A DNA stretch of 6,163 bases. It comes from Flavobacteriales bacterium (GTDB lineage Bacteria; Bacteroidota; Bacteroidia; UBA10329). The position numbers and the translations under genes are program-made. The stretch lies in the NCBI GenBank assembly GCA_003456455.1, contig DMRV01000428.1, positions 1 through 6,163 of the forward strand, read 5' to 3'. The notes under the pieces are model-generated. The model saw nothing but the letters and a program-made list of their open reading frames with translations, did no database searches and was not told where the DNA came from. Position 1 is the first letter of the stretch; each line of letters starts with the position of its first letter. Below, piece by piece: positions 1 through 6,163 of the stretch.

Positions 1-505
1 CAGTTGGTCCAGTTACACCTTGAATTCCTTGTGCACCTGTAAGTCCAGTTGGTCCTTGAGCACCAGTAGCGCCTGTACCACCTGTTGGTCCGGTTACACC
101 TTGAACGCCTTGTGCACCTGTAAGACCAGTTGGTCCTGTATTACCAGTTGCTCCGGTTACACCTTGAACTCCTTGTGCACCTGTAAGTCCAGTTGGTCCT
201 TGAGCACCAGTGGCTCCTGTATCACCTGTTGGTCCAGTTACACCTTGAACGCCTTGTGCACCTGTAAGACCGGTTGGTCCTTGAGCACCAGTAGCACCAG
301 TAGCGCCTGTATCACCTGTTGGTCCAGTTACACCTTGAACTCCTTGTGCCCCTGTAAGTCCTGTTGGTCCCTGAGCACCAGTGGCTCCTGTATTACCAGT
401 TGGTCCGGTTACACCTTGAACTCCTTGTGCTCCGTCAGCACCAGTAGGGCCTTGTGCTCCAGTAGCGCCTGTATCACCTGTTGGTCCGGTTACACCTTGA
501 ACGCC
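1..505 (-). repeat. Tandem 81-base repeats encoding 27-residue collagen units
   Basis: Read on the minus strand, the coding repeats fall into consecutive units, each starting with GVQGVTG (GIQGVTG in the last) and ending with GAQ: 425-505 (27 residues), 344-424 (27), 254-343 (30), 173-253 (27), 110-172 (21), 29-109 (27) and a partial unit from 28 to the edge. The 30-residue unit has one extra GAT triplet and the 21-residue unit lacks two triplets. Every length change is therefore a whole number of Gly-X-Y triplets, preserving both reading frame and triple-helix register. Within units, sequence is nearly identical at DNA level, differing mainly by synonymous third-position changes and by swaps at one X position (Asp, Asn or Gly). 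This points to recent expansion by slippage or unequal recombination. Confidence 0.92.
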
Positions 506-937
506 TTGAGCGCCTGTAGGTCCAGTTGCACCTCCACCAGCCGTTTCTGCATACAATGCGTAAGGAACACTAAGCATCTGTGAAACTCCCATACTTGTGT
601 AGGATGTGCCACCTGTAGGGTCAAGACTTACTTCGATGTAAAACGGCCCATTTGACCAATCGATGGCTCCAATACTTCCTGTAACGATAGAACCAGACCC
701 AATTTGGATATTAAAAAGACCGAATCCTGAAGTACTTACGGCATGCGTCTCTTCGTATACAATTATACCAGCAGCTGTCGATTGTCTAATGTCTATTTGA
801 ATGCCGATAGCTTGATTCGCCAAGATATTCCCAGAAGCATCGCGAGCTACACCTTGATAGTTAATAAGCTCCGGAGCTTGTGAAAATGCAATAAAACTTA
901 GACAAACGAATATTGCAGAGAGTACACTTTTCCTCAT
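1..937 (-). CDS. Collagen-like Gly-X-Y repeat surface protein, partial (C-terminus beyond the left edge)
   Basis: I translated this frame by hand: ATG at 937-935 is followed by 312 uninterrupted codons to the window edge, with no stop. Residues 1-19 form a signal peptide (basic MRK, hydrophobic core, likely cleavage at AFS|QAP), so the product is exported. Residues 21-133 match the N-terminal module common in Bacteroidota collagen-like proteins: [13 protein letters not shown] near residues 25-37, a [10 protein letters not shown] segment at 71-80 and [11 protein letters not shown] at 123-133. From Gly136 to the edge there are 59 perfect Gly-X-Y triplets with no interruption, arranged in tandem units of about 27 residues. 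Y positions are Thr or Gln in 58 of 59 triplets. The expected role is a trimeric extracellular fibre or stalk; the missing C-terminus would hold any anchoring or secretion domain. There is no Shine-Dalgarno before the ATG, which is usual for the phylum. It lies 335 bases downstream of the co-directional GT-C-like gene. The exact function is unknown. Confidence 0.93.
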   Translation of the reverse strand, partial: MRKSVLSAIFVCLSFIAFSQAPELINYQGVARDASGNILANQAIGIQIDIRQSTAAGIIVYEETHAVSTSGFGLFNIQIGSGSIVTGSIGAIDWSNGPFYIEVSLDPTGGTSYTSMGVSQMLSVPYALYAETAGGGATGPTGAQGVQGVTGPTGDTGATGAQGPTGADGAQGVQGVTGPTGNTGATGAQGPTGLTGAQGVQGVTGPTGDTGATGATGAQGPTGLTGAQGVQGVTGPTGDTGATGAQGPTGLTGAQGVQGVTGATGNTGPTGLTGAQGVQGVTGPTGGTGATGAQGPTGLTGAQGIQGVTGPT

Positions 938-983
938 GAGTGGATAGTTTAGTCGAGGCCGAAAGATATGTTAATTAACAAGC

Positions 984-1015
984 GTTATTTATCTTTTTAC
1001 CTCTTTTTTTCCAAA
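984..1015 (-). promoter_or_regulatory. Weak candidate promoter for the collagen-like gene
   Basis: On the minus strand, TTTG at 1015-1012 is followed after 20 bases by TAAATAAC at 991-984, within an A-rich stretch. The Bacteroidota primary sigma consensus is TTG, about 19-21 bases, then TAnnTTTG. Spacing and the upstream box fit, but the downstream box matches poorly. A second possible downstream box, TATCTTTC at 968-961, is closer to consensus but has no well-placed TTG. Either would give a short leader before the ATG at 937. Confidence 0.27.
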
Positions 1016-1038
1016 CATCAACGAAAGCAGGGTTTCGA

Positions 1039-1072
1039 ATTGAGTTGAAACGCTAAAAAAAGCAAACTCAAT
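1039..1072. repeat. Inverted repeat, possible hairpin
   Basis: ATTGAGTT at 1039-1046 is perfectly complementary to AACTCAAT at 1065-1072. Inside, GCT at 1052-1054 can pair with AGC at 1061-1063 around an A-run loop (T-run on the minus strand). It sits between two minus-strand genes, so it could be an RNA-end or leader structure. The T-run lies in the loop rather than after the stem, so it is not a canonical terminator. Confidence 0.4.
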
Positions 1073-1272
1073 CTAGACAAGTTAGGACCTGAATTGGAAC
1101 CCTGAACTTGATGAAACTGCACAGTTTTTGGGTTTTGAGAATCCTATGGACTAAATAATACAAGAGGAAGCTCCATTTTTTGAAGCCGTTTTCATTGTCC
1201 TATTTTTTCACGTCTAACTCACTTTTCCTTGGCCGACATTAAGTCAAGGTTGTCCGTGCTTTAGTTAACGAA

Positions 1273-3249
1273 TCACTTTTGTTGGCTTGAGCCTGAAAAC
1301 AAAAACCTCAACTCTTGCGGGTTGTTGCCATTTATGATTCTTTCTTTCACCTCGCTCACCAAAGGGTCTCCCCAAGTTTTGAGATAATCATTTGAGTGAA
1401 TCAAAGCCTCTTGAAATAGATTTGCCTCCAATGCACAGTGAATTGCCATTTTTAATGCCTGTTCCTCCGATGGGTGCTTCAGTTGTAGCAGCTTGGTACT
1501 ATGAAGGTACGCTTGCTTCATGTTTCCTTCAAGAAAGTTTATTTCCATAAGGGTCATTTGATTGTTTCCCCCAATTGAGTCATAAAGCACTGCTTCTTTC
1601 ATGATCTTTCTGGCTGAATCAAAATCCTTTTCGACTTTGTAGCGGTACTTAGCTTGCTCTCTTAAAAGTTCTGCAAATTCTCGGTCAATACCGATTCTCG
1701 CGTTCGGCCGCATTATTGCGTCTAACTTTTCTCGGTTTCTGTAAATTTCATCTGGCGTTAAACCCGTAATTGAATCTGCCCTTTCAATGATGTTCATCGT
1801 CCATTCATAGTAAGTCTTGTTAACTCGGATAGCAACCGACTCCAACCTATTAGCAATCTCTGACTTAGATCCATGCATTACAATGAAAGAACTTCCAAGA
1901 ACAGCTATCGCAAGGGCTGGAGGTAAGAGCTGTCCTGCTAAATTGCTTTTCAAAGAACCCAGAACCAGAACAGAAAGAATTAATAAAAAAGGTGCTGGTA
2001 AACTGTAAAGATCCCAATCCATTGGCATGGACAGAATAGGGTTGATTACGAATAACAATACCGAGAATAAGATAAATGGGACAGCAATAAGAATGAACTC
2101 TGGTTTGTCAAAAATTGATCTCGTCTTTCCGATTAAAACCCCAGTCAATATGATAAAGATTGCCGCGGGAGACCAAAGAAAAATGAGATTCAGAAAGTCC
2201 CAGATGTGATTAAAACTGAGGACATTGTATCTGTCTAGTGGTGCATCTGGTGAGAATAGCGGAAGAAAAAGGTGATCATACTGCATTGTGTTTTGCTGTA
2301 GACTACGGTCATCGATGTGGTCTTCAAAAACAAAAAAGTAGACCACTGAACCCACAAGCGCAATGGGAATAAAAACATAACGTAAGGTGTTAGGCCAGTT
2401 CAGTTTCGATTGCACTGATTGCGAGATTTTAGCTGCAATCAAAAATATTGTGCTAGGAAGCAAAAGCACAGCCATTGGATGGGCTTTGATGCAGAGAATA
2501 TTCAAAGCTATAAGTAGAATAAGCCACGTTAGGTTTTTGCTCTTGAGATACTTGATTAGAACCAACGCCCACATTAGCAAAAACAATAATGCAGGGGGGT
2601 AAATTTCGACCCGTCCGAAAAAACTGAGCATAAAAGGTGCCGTCAGGCCAATAATTGATAGTGTGACTATTAAGAATAAATTATTGAACTGCTGCGTTAA
2701 GAAGTATATCCAGAAAAAGGAAAAGCCAACACCACAGACGAGGTCAATAAGTTTGAAAGCCTCACCGATTGTGATTTGGTTATAGTTTGAGATAAGGCTT
2801 ACCAAAGCCTCCATTGTTTTCTGCCCAGACCAAGCATCTAGACTAAACCCAAAAAGCGTGCTCATGACAGCGGGGTCCATCCGAGCTATTTTGGACAGGT
2901 TTTTTTCAAAGTTGACCGCATCTCCATAGGGGTCGTACGCTACTGGATATTCAATAATTAAGAATGCGAATATTGCCGCTCCCATAAAGGGTAAAAGTTG
3001 GCGTAACCAATTCGTTGGATTTCCAACTTGTTGTGTTTTCTGATTTTGATTAAGCACGTTGGGAATGAGAATTGCCGCAAACGCTATGAGAGATATTGTG
3101 AGTTTCTGTGGAAATTCCAGGAAGCGCAAGTAATGTACGCCCCAAAAATCAACCGGGAAAATTGCACCAAACAAAACGAGCGCAATAAATAGTACAGCAA
3201 CAATTGAAACCAAATGCTTCCGCAACTTGTAAAGAATTGAATCAGTCAT
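1273..3249 (-). CDS. Polytopic membrane protein, GT-C glycosyltransferase-like, with TPR-like C-terminal tail
   Basis: The 658-residue protein starts at ATG 3249-3247 and ends at TGA 1275-1273. Hydrophobicity by eye gives about 13 membrane segments between residues 13 and 456 (for example 13-31, 50-66, 190-212, 288-308, 350-372, 384-404, 418-433, 438-456). The first large extracytoplasmic loop holds YDPYGDAVNFEKN (105-117), whose acidic residues D106, D110 and E115 are where GT-C enzymes usually place catalytic acids. GRVEIYPP (212-219), a NHIWDFLNL segment (347-355) and NPILSMPMDWDLYS (403-416) resemble motifs I recall from large GT-C-like membrane proteins of Bacteroidota and related phyla. 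Residues 520-640 are soluble and helical, with paired amphipathic helices suggesting TPR-like repeats. The likely role is transfer of a sugar from a polyprenyl-phosphate donor at the periplasmic face; donor and acceptor cannot be told. The gene is divergent from the SGNH gene across 101 bases and has no Shine-Dalgarno. The GT-C assignment is by pattern, not by search. Confidence 0.85.
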   Translation of the reverse strand: MTDSILYKLRKHLVSIVAVLFIALVLFGAIFPVDFWGVHYLRFLEFPQKLTISLIAFAAILIPNVLNQNQKTQQVGNPTNWLRQLLPFMGAAIFAFLIIEYPVAYDPYGDAVNFEKNLSKIARMDPAVMSTLFGFSLDAWSGQKTMEALVSLISNYNQITIGEAFKLIDLVCGVGFSFFWIYFLTQQFNNLFLIVTLSIIGLTAPFMLSFFGRVEIYPPALLFLLMWALVLIKYLKSKNLTWLILLIALNILCIKAHPMAVLLLPSTIFLIAAKISQSVQSKLNWPNTLRYVFIPIALVGSVVYFFVFEDHIDDRSLQQNTMQYDHLFLPLFSPDAPLDRYNVLSFNHIWDFLNLIFLWSPAAIFIILTGVLIGKTRSIFDKPEFILIAVPFILFSVLLFVINPILSMPMDWDLYSLPAPFLLILSVLVLGSLKSNLAGQLLPPALAIAVLGSSFIVMHGSKSEIANRLESVAIRVNKTYYEWTMNIIERADSITGLTPDEIYRNREKLDAIMRPNARIGIDREFAELLREQAKYRYKVEKDFDSARKIMKEAVLYDSIGGNNQMTLMEINFLEGNMKQAYLHSTKLLQLKHPSEEQALKMAIHCALEANLFQEALIHSNDYLKTWGDPLVSEVKERIINGNNPQELRFLFSGSSQQK

Positions 3250-3273
3250 CCGTGACCATTATTGAATACAGTC

Positions 3274-3286
3274 GCCTAAATTAGGC
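3274..3286. promoter_or_regulatory. 13-base perfect palindrome in the divergent intergenic region, candidate operator
   Basis: GCCTAA (3274-3279), a central A, then TTAGGC (3281-3286) form a perfect dyad midway between two divergent genes. Its position, 24 bases from the start codon at 3249 and 64 bases from that at 3351, suits a regulator-binding site serving both genes. Each half also contains a TAnnTTAG, one base off the Bacteroidota -7 box, but no TTG lies at the right spacing on either strand. A TATAAT hexamer follows at 3297-3302 on the plus strand, with no recognisable -35 box. Confidence 0.4.
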
Positions 3287-3350
3287 AAGACCTGCATATA
3301 ATTTCTGGCTGGCTTTCATCTATTGATTTCGTTTCTGAAGTTTGTCAGAT

Positions 3351-4511
3351 ATGTCTCGTCCTAAAAAGATTATCTCCTATTTACTACTAATCTTCTTGTT
3401 TCAAGAGGTTGTGTTTCGGGTTGGACTCCCTATTCCAGAGCTTTCCAATTTTGACAGATCTTCATTCGTTTTAAAGGTTGGTCAAGCAGGTAGTTTCGTT
3501 AGAAACAAGTCTTTCAATTGGTGGTCTTTGCCAGATACCGTTAGTCCATGTAAGGTGGACTACAATATGTACGGGTTTAGAGATAATGAATGGATAATTA
3601 AAAAGCGGATAGGAAAAAAGCGGATACTTTTTGTTGGTGACAGTTTTGTCGAAGGTATAATGGCTCCAGAAGAACAAACGATTCCAAATTGCTTTATGAG
3701 AGCAAATTCAGGTTTTGAAATAGAAGTGATGAATGCTGGAATGTTAGGGGTAGGGATGGAGCAGTACTTACAGTTTATTGCCGATGCGGTTCCAATATTT
3801 AGTCCAGATGTTGTGTTCTTGGTTATTTACGCGAATGACTTTACTTCGAGTGAAATAAAAATCCCTGCCTACAACCTAAAAGAAACCTATTTCGACAACA
3901 GCCAACCTCGCGTTTTGGAACTGATGAATCAGCACCGACAGAGGAATCCTATTCCGTTCAGATTCTCATTTCAATCTAATAATTTACTACCCTCGGTAAA
4001 TGAGCCGAAATTTCCTTTCCGGGATCAACTTGATGAAATGTACTTAAATGCGGACTCGTCACTTGTTGAGAACATGCTCAGCGCTAAATTCAATCCATTC
4101 AAACTAAATGAAATGTTTAGGATGGAAAAAGGCCTTAGAGAAGCTTCAAAGTTCCTCGTTCCTATAGATTTTTTTAGGTATTACTCTGAGAAATACAAGT
4201 TCGAGCCCATTGTGGTTTACATCCCTTCTCGGAACCAGGTGACAAATTACTATCTCCAATTTGACCATCGCTCGAGTTTGAGGTTTAGCCGCAACATTTC
4301 GTTTACTGACCCTGAATACAACGTAAACCAAGTGCAGCTTGGCGAGATATGCAAACAACTCAGGGTAAAATACTACGACCTCACTTCAAAAATTGAAGAG
4401 GAAGAAGCTGGAGGGAACCACCTTTATTGGAACTATGATGACCATATGAGAGCTAAGGGCTATAGTATTGTGGGAGAAACAATTTACCGCAAATGGTCTA
4501 GTCAGCCTTAA
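3351..4511 (+). CDS. Membrane-anchored SGNH/GDSL-family hydrolase
   Basis: With ATG 3351 as the start the protein has 386 residues; an in-frame TTG at 3342 would add three, but ATG directly before a basic SRPKK and the hydrophobic segment is the better choice. Residues 7-25 form a signal anchor, placing the enzyme in the periplasm or on the outer face of the inner membrane. SGNH blocks appear in order: RILFVGDSF (91-99) with nucleophile Ser98, NAGMLGVG (128-135) with the block II Gly, YAND (160-163) with Asn162, and YDDHMRAKGY (362-371) with the Asp363/His365 pair. The YGFRDNE segment (74-80) ahead of block I is usual in anchored members. Such enzymes are esterases or acyltransferase partners, often removing or adding acetyl groups on envelope glycans; the substrate here is not shown. 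The central part (about 170-275) is a poorly conserved insert. It is flanked by two GT-C-like membrane protein genes on the opposite strand, which supports a glycan-related role. Confidence 0.88.
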   Translation: MSRPKKIISYLLLIFLFQEVVFRVGLPIPELSNFDRSSFVLKVGQAGSFVRNKSFNWWSLPDTVSPCKVDYNMYGFRDNEWIIKKRIGKKRILFVGDSFVEGIMAPEEQTIPNCFMRANSGFEIEVMNAGMLGVGMEQYLQFIADAVPIFSPDVVFLVIYANDFTSSEIKIPAYNLKETYFDNSQPRVLELMNQHRQRNPIPFRFSFQSNNLLPSVNEPKFPFRDQLDEMYLNADSSLVENMLSAKFNPFKLNEMFRMEKGLREASKFLVPIDFFRYYSEKYKFEPIVVYIPSRNQVTNYYLQFDHRSSLRFSRNISFTDPEYNVNQVQLGEICKQLRVKYYDLTSKIEEEEAGGNHLYWNYDDHMRAKGYSIVGETIYRKWSSQP

Positions 4512-4651
4512 GGGAGTGATTTAAAGCCAAAAACCGCCCTTTCATAATTGGTTTAATCCATTCGCTATCAGGTTTAAAGAATGAATGGTTTTCCATATTG
4601 CAAAACCTGAAGATGGTAATTGTTTGATGTTATGGCTTTGTTGTTAGAGTA
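4512..4651. other. Convergent intergenic region with inverted repeats
   Basis: Plus-strand and minus-strand genes end here facing each other, 140 bases apart. No coding frame is apparent. A weak 5-base pairing AAGGG (4510-4514) with CCCTT (4537-4541) lies immediately at the end of the SGNH gene, and two stronger inverted repeats follow. None has the terminal T-run of a standard intrinsic terminator, so termination of the two transcripts probably depends on these stems without a T-tract, or on a factor. Confidence 0.5.
4568..4610. repeat. Nested inverted repeat, possible bidirectional terminator
   Basis: TCAGGTTT (4568-4575) is perfectly complementary to AAACCTGA (4603-4610). Inside the 27-base loop, ATGG (4585-4588) pairs with CCAT (4593-4596) around TTTT. 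The location between convergent genes suits a shared transcript-end structure, but no T-tract follows on either strand. Confidence 0.4.
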
Positions 4652-4677
4652 TTAGTCTAGATAACAGCAAAACATCA
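4625..4677. repeat. Long imperfect hairpin overlapping the stop codon of the minus-strand gene
   Basis: TTTGTTGTTA (4637-4646) pairs with TAACAGCAAA (4662-4671), with one G-U pair in plus-strand RNA (a C-A mismatch in minus-strand RNA). The flanks TGATGTT (4625-4631) and AACATCA (4671-4677) extend the stem after a short bulge. The better pairing in plus-strand RNA suggests that, if functional, it ends the SGNH transcript. It overlaps the last codons and stop (4652-4654) of the opposing gene. Confidence 0.4.
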
Positions 4678-5863
4678 TCCCACTGGTTCGACATTTGCCC
4701 GGTTGGCTCCAGTCTTTAACACTCCCCGAAAAAACCAGAAGAAAAAAAGCACCTAAAAAAAGTAATAATCCGACAATGTTCACTCTTCCAACACTCATAT
4801 TTCCGTTCTGACTAACGATAGGTGATTCCAGTCTACAAGTCGTTGTGTCCCAATCGAAATATACCGGAATCGGATTATACAAATTCAGTGTCGGTTGGTT
4901 TGTAATGGCCATATCGTAATCCAGAGGATCGTACAACAAAATCGACATACAGGCTAGTATCGATTGCTTCAACTTAAACTTTAAATCAAAGCATGAACCA
5001 ATATCAACGGTTTCTGAAATATCTATGATCCTATGATGGTTCCAAAAAAAATCATGAAGCCAGTGGATATCTTTGTACTTGCAATCTAGCAGGCAACCTT
5101 CATTCAAGCTTTGTAGATTTGAGAACCCTGCAACGTCATTTTCACAAGAGGCTCGACCAACATTGAACTTTGCCCATGAAGAGATTATAGTTTTTCCAAA
5201 AAAGATTCGATTCTTCACCACCTGAGTCAGTGATGGCAGCGAAACAATTGCTATGAGCACCAAAACAGACCTTATGGTAGCGCCCATTCTAATCCGAAAC
5301 AAGAAAACAGGGACAGCAAACAATAGTACCGTAATAAAATTGAGCTTCAAATTGAATAGAGCGAAAATCGACAATCCAATCACCACCAGTAAACTAAACT
5401 TCTTTCGTTTAAATGACAATATTGAGCCATATACAAAAACGGATATCCCGAGAAATGAAACCCCAGTGTAAAATGGCCAAACGATGTAGTGATAAACTAC
5501 GGGATTAAGAAAAAAAAGCAAAAGCAACCATGTATTCAATCTCAACTCCGAGAACGTCCTTCTAAGTACATAGAAACTGGTTAAATAAACAACTAAGGCA
5601 AGCATAAGCCACAGATTCAGACCGCAGATAGATACAAACTGAGCATTATACAGAAAGACAAAACTCGCAAGTTGAGCATGTGAATATATGAGAACTTCTG
5701 AGACTGAATAGACGCCCAATACTCTGCTCGCTTGCCAAATATTTTGGCTTTCCGTCCATGAAAAAAAGGTGAGAAAACCAAAGAAAAATGCAATTACTAA
5801 AAAATACTGAAAAACTACTGTATGTCTCTTGTGCCAGCAGAGTTCGTTAAAAGGATTAATCAT
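4652..5863 (-). CDS. Polytopic membrane protein, probable GT-C glycosyltransferase-like
   Basis: The 403-residue protein starts at ATG 5863-5861 and ends at TAA 4654-4652. Membrane segments seen by eye: about 15-34, 63-80, 84-102, 110-130, 133-150, 156-170, 173-190, 197-213 and a last one at 361-379. Between the last two is a soluble stretch of roughly 150 residues (213-360) carrying six cysteines (240, 257, 261, 291, 305, 343), presumably extracytoplasmic and able to form disulfides. KNRIFFGKTIISSWAKFN (217-234) resembles a conserved KN-x-x-(L/F)FG...SSW-x-x-N segment I recall from uncharacterised bacterial membrane glycosyltransferase-like proteins. The FFLNPVVYHYIVWP helix boundary (117-130) also suits the GT-C fold. 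The probable role is sugar transfer in envelope glycan assembly, substrate unknown. The end is unusual: after the last helix comes a short tail with three cysteines (391, 399, 400), so the true C-terminus may have been altered by a frameshift. No Shine-Dalgarno is present. Confidence 0.78.
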   Translation of the reverse strand: MINPFNELCWHKRHTVVFQYFLVIAFFFGFLTFFSWTESQNIWQASRVLGVYSVSEVLIYSHAQLASFVFLYNAQFVSICGLNLWLMLALVVYLTSFYVLRRTFSELRLNTWLLLLFFLNPVVYHYIVWPFYTGVSFLGISVFVYGSILSFKRKKFSLLVVIGLSIFALFNLKLNFITVLLFAVPVFLFRIRMGATIRSVLVLIAIVSLPSLTQVVKNRIFFGKTIISSWAKFNVGRASCENDVAGFSNLQSLNEGCLLDCKYKDIHWLHDFFWNHHRIIDISETVDIGSCFDLKFKLKQSILACMSILLYDPLDYDMAITNQPTLNLYNPIPVYFDWDTTTCRLESPIVSQNGNMSVGRVNIVGLLLFLGAFFLLVFSGSVKDWSQPGKCRTSGMMFCCYLD

Positions 5864-6033
5864 AGTAAGTTAAAAGTCTAGTAGAATTGGCTCTCATTGC
5901 TTCCGTACTGAATCCGTAAAATATGCACTATAAGTTTAGTTTCCTCGATTATCAGTCCTGTCTATTGCAAGTGGACCTCTCTTAGTCAAACTCAAGGAAC
6001 TCGGTGGGGTCCGAACCGAAAACTATCCTTTGT
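5864..6033. other. Gap upstream of the minus-strand membrane protein gene
   Basis: These 170 bases separate two co-directional minus-strand genes. No coding frame is convincing (a 20-codon plus-strand frame from 5923 is dismissed). Just beyond the stop at 6034, a weak stem with wobble pairs can form in minus-strand RNA (TTCGG around 6011-6015 with CCGAG near 6000-6004, loop of six), possibly ending the upstream transcript. No good promoter matching the Bacteroidota consensus was found for the gene starting at 5863. Confidence 0.4.
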
Positions 6034-6163
6034 TTATGAAAATAAACAAGCCTCGTATTTCTGAAAAAACTTTGGCATTCTTCTAAATGTTGCCATTAAC
6101 CGCTTCTCAAAAACCACCTGACCTTTGTAAATCAATACCTCTTTCTCGAATGTCGGCTGTAAT
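6034..6163 (-). CDS. C-terminal fragment of an unrecognised protein, cut by the right edge
   Basis: One minus-strand frame stays open from the window edge for 42 codons and ends in TAA at 6036-6034. The peptide looks like real protein: mixed charged and aromatic residues, including a VLIYKGQVVFEKRL segment and a RRMPKFFQKYEACLFS end. The adjacent minus-strand frame starting at the first base stops after 18 codons. It is co-directional with the gene starting at 5863. I do not recognise the family, and 42 residues are too few to assign a function; it could still be a chance open frame. Confidence 0.55.
   Translation of the reverse strand, partial: LQPTFEKEVLIYKGQVVFEKRLMATFRRMPKFFQKYEACLFS

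Larger units (their letters stand above)
938..1272. other. Non-coding gap between the GT-C-like gene and the collagen-like gene
   Basis: No credible coding frame is visible on either strand; the ATG-started frames I checked are very short (one is 15 codons, beginning near 1110 on the plus strand). The segment should hold the 3' end of the transcript from the gene ending at 1273 and the promoter of the collagen-like gene. It includes an A/T-rich block at 961-1015 and the inverted repeat at 1039-1072. No obvious intrinsic terminator with a stem followed by a T-run was found. Confidence 0.6.

Noticed and set aside
1..535. Tandem repeats as a CRISPR array
   Set aside because: The repeats are contiguous, code for Gly-X-Y triplets in one frame, and have no unique spacers.
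20..583. A 187-codon plus-strand open frame rich in Ser, Cys, Thr and Trp
   Set aside because: It is the antisense shadow of the collagen repeats; lack of stops follows from the repeated Gly-X-Y codons. The minus frame has a signal peptide, a recognisable N-terminal module and perfect triplet periodicity.
1108..1160. Small plus-strand frame of 15 codons beginning ATGAAACTGCAC
   Set aside because: It is too short, without a ribosome binding site or conserved character, in an otherwise non-coding gap.
1817..2602. Three plus-strand open frames of 60-71 codons inside the 658-residue membrane protein gene
   Set aside because: They lie wholly antisense to a strongly supported gene and have no protein-like features of their own.
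3297..3302. TATAAT hexamer as a standard promoter for the SGNH gene
   Set aside because: No -35 box lies at suitable spacing, and Bacteroidota primary promoters use a different -7 consensus; a chance match in AT-rich DNA is likely.
3342..3350. TTG at 3342 as the start of the SGNH hydrolase
   Set aside because: ATG at 3351 is in frame three codons later, directly precedes the basic residues of the signal anchor, and is the commoner start.
3471..4358. Two minus-strand open frames of about 70 codons across the SGNH hydrolase gene
   Set aside because: Both are antisense to a gene with all SGNH motifs in order.
5253..5471. A 72-codon plus-strand frame within the second membrane protein gene
   Set aside because: It is antisense to a long hydrophobic coding frame and lacks any recognisable feature.

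Overview
The window looks like chromosomal DNA from a Bacteroidota bacterium, most likely a flavobacterium-like lineage. The evidence is a collagen-like surface protein with the N-terminal module typical of that phylum, a moderate-to-low GC content, and start codons with AT-rich leaders and no Shine-Dalgarno sequence. This placement is inferred from gene style; no rRNA or marker gene is present.

Layout, left to right: (1) positions 1-937, minus strand: the 5' part of a secreted collagen-like protein, running off the left edge inside its Gly-X-Y repeats. (2) 938-1272: a 335-base non-coding gap. (3) 1273-3249, minus: a 658-residue polytopic membrane protein resembling GT-C glycosyltransferases, with a helical, TPR-like C-terminal tail. 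(4) 3250-3350: a short divergent intergenic region carrying a perfect 13-base palindrome. (5) 3351-4511, plus: an SGNH/GDSL-type hydrolase with an N-terminal membrane anchor. (6) 4512-4651: a convergent gap with two sets of inverted repeats. (7) 4652-5863, minus: a second polytopic membrane protein, also GT-C-like, with a Cys-rich loop and an odd C-terminus. (8) 5864-6033: a gap. (9) 6034 to the right edge, minus: the last 42 codons of an unrecognised gene.

Three of the four substantial genes fit an envelope-glycan theme: two probable lipid-linked-sugar glycosyltransferase-like proteins and an anchored SGNH esterase-like enzyme. The fourth is an exported fibre protein whose Gly-X-Y triplets carry Thr at most Y positions. 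It is possible that the enzymes modify the fibre or a common surface glycan, but the genes are not one operon (one is on the opposite strand and the gaps are 90-335 bases). No mobile element, CRISPR array, tRNA or rRNA was seen. I see no clear evidence for a wholly new system; the repeat architecture of the collagen-like gene is the most distinctive feature.
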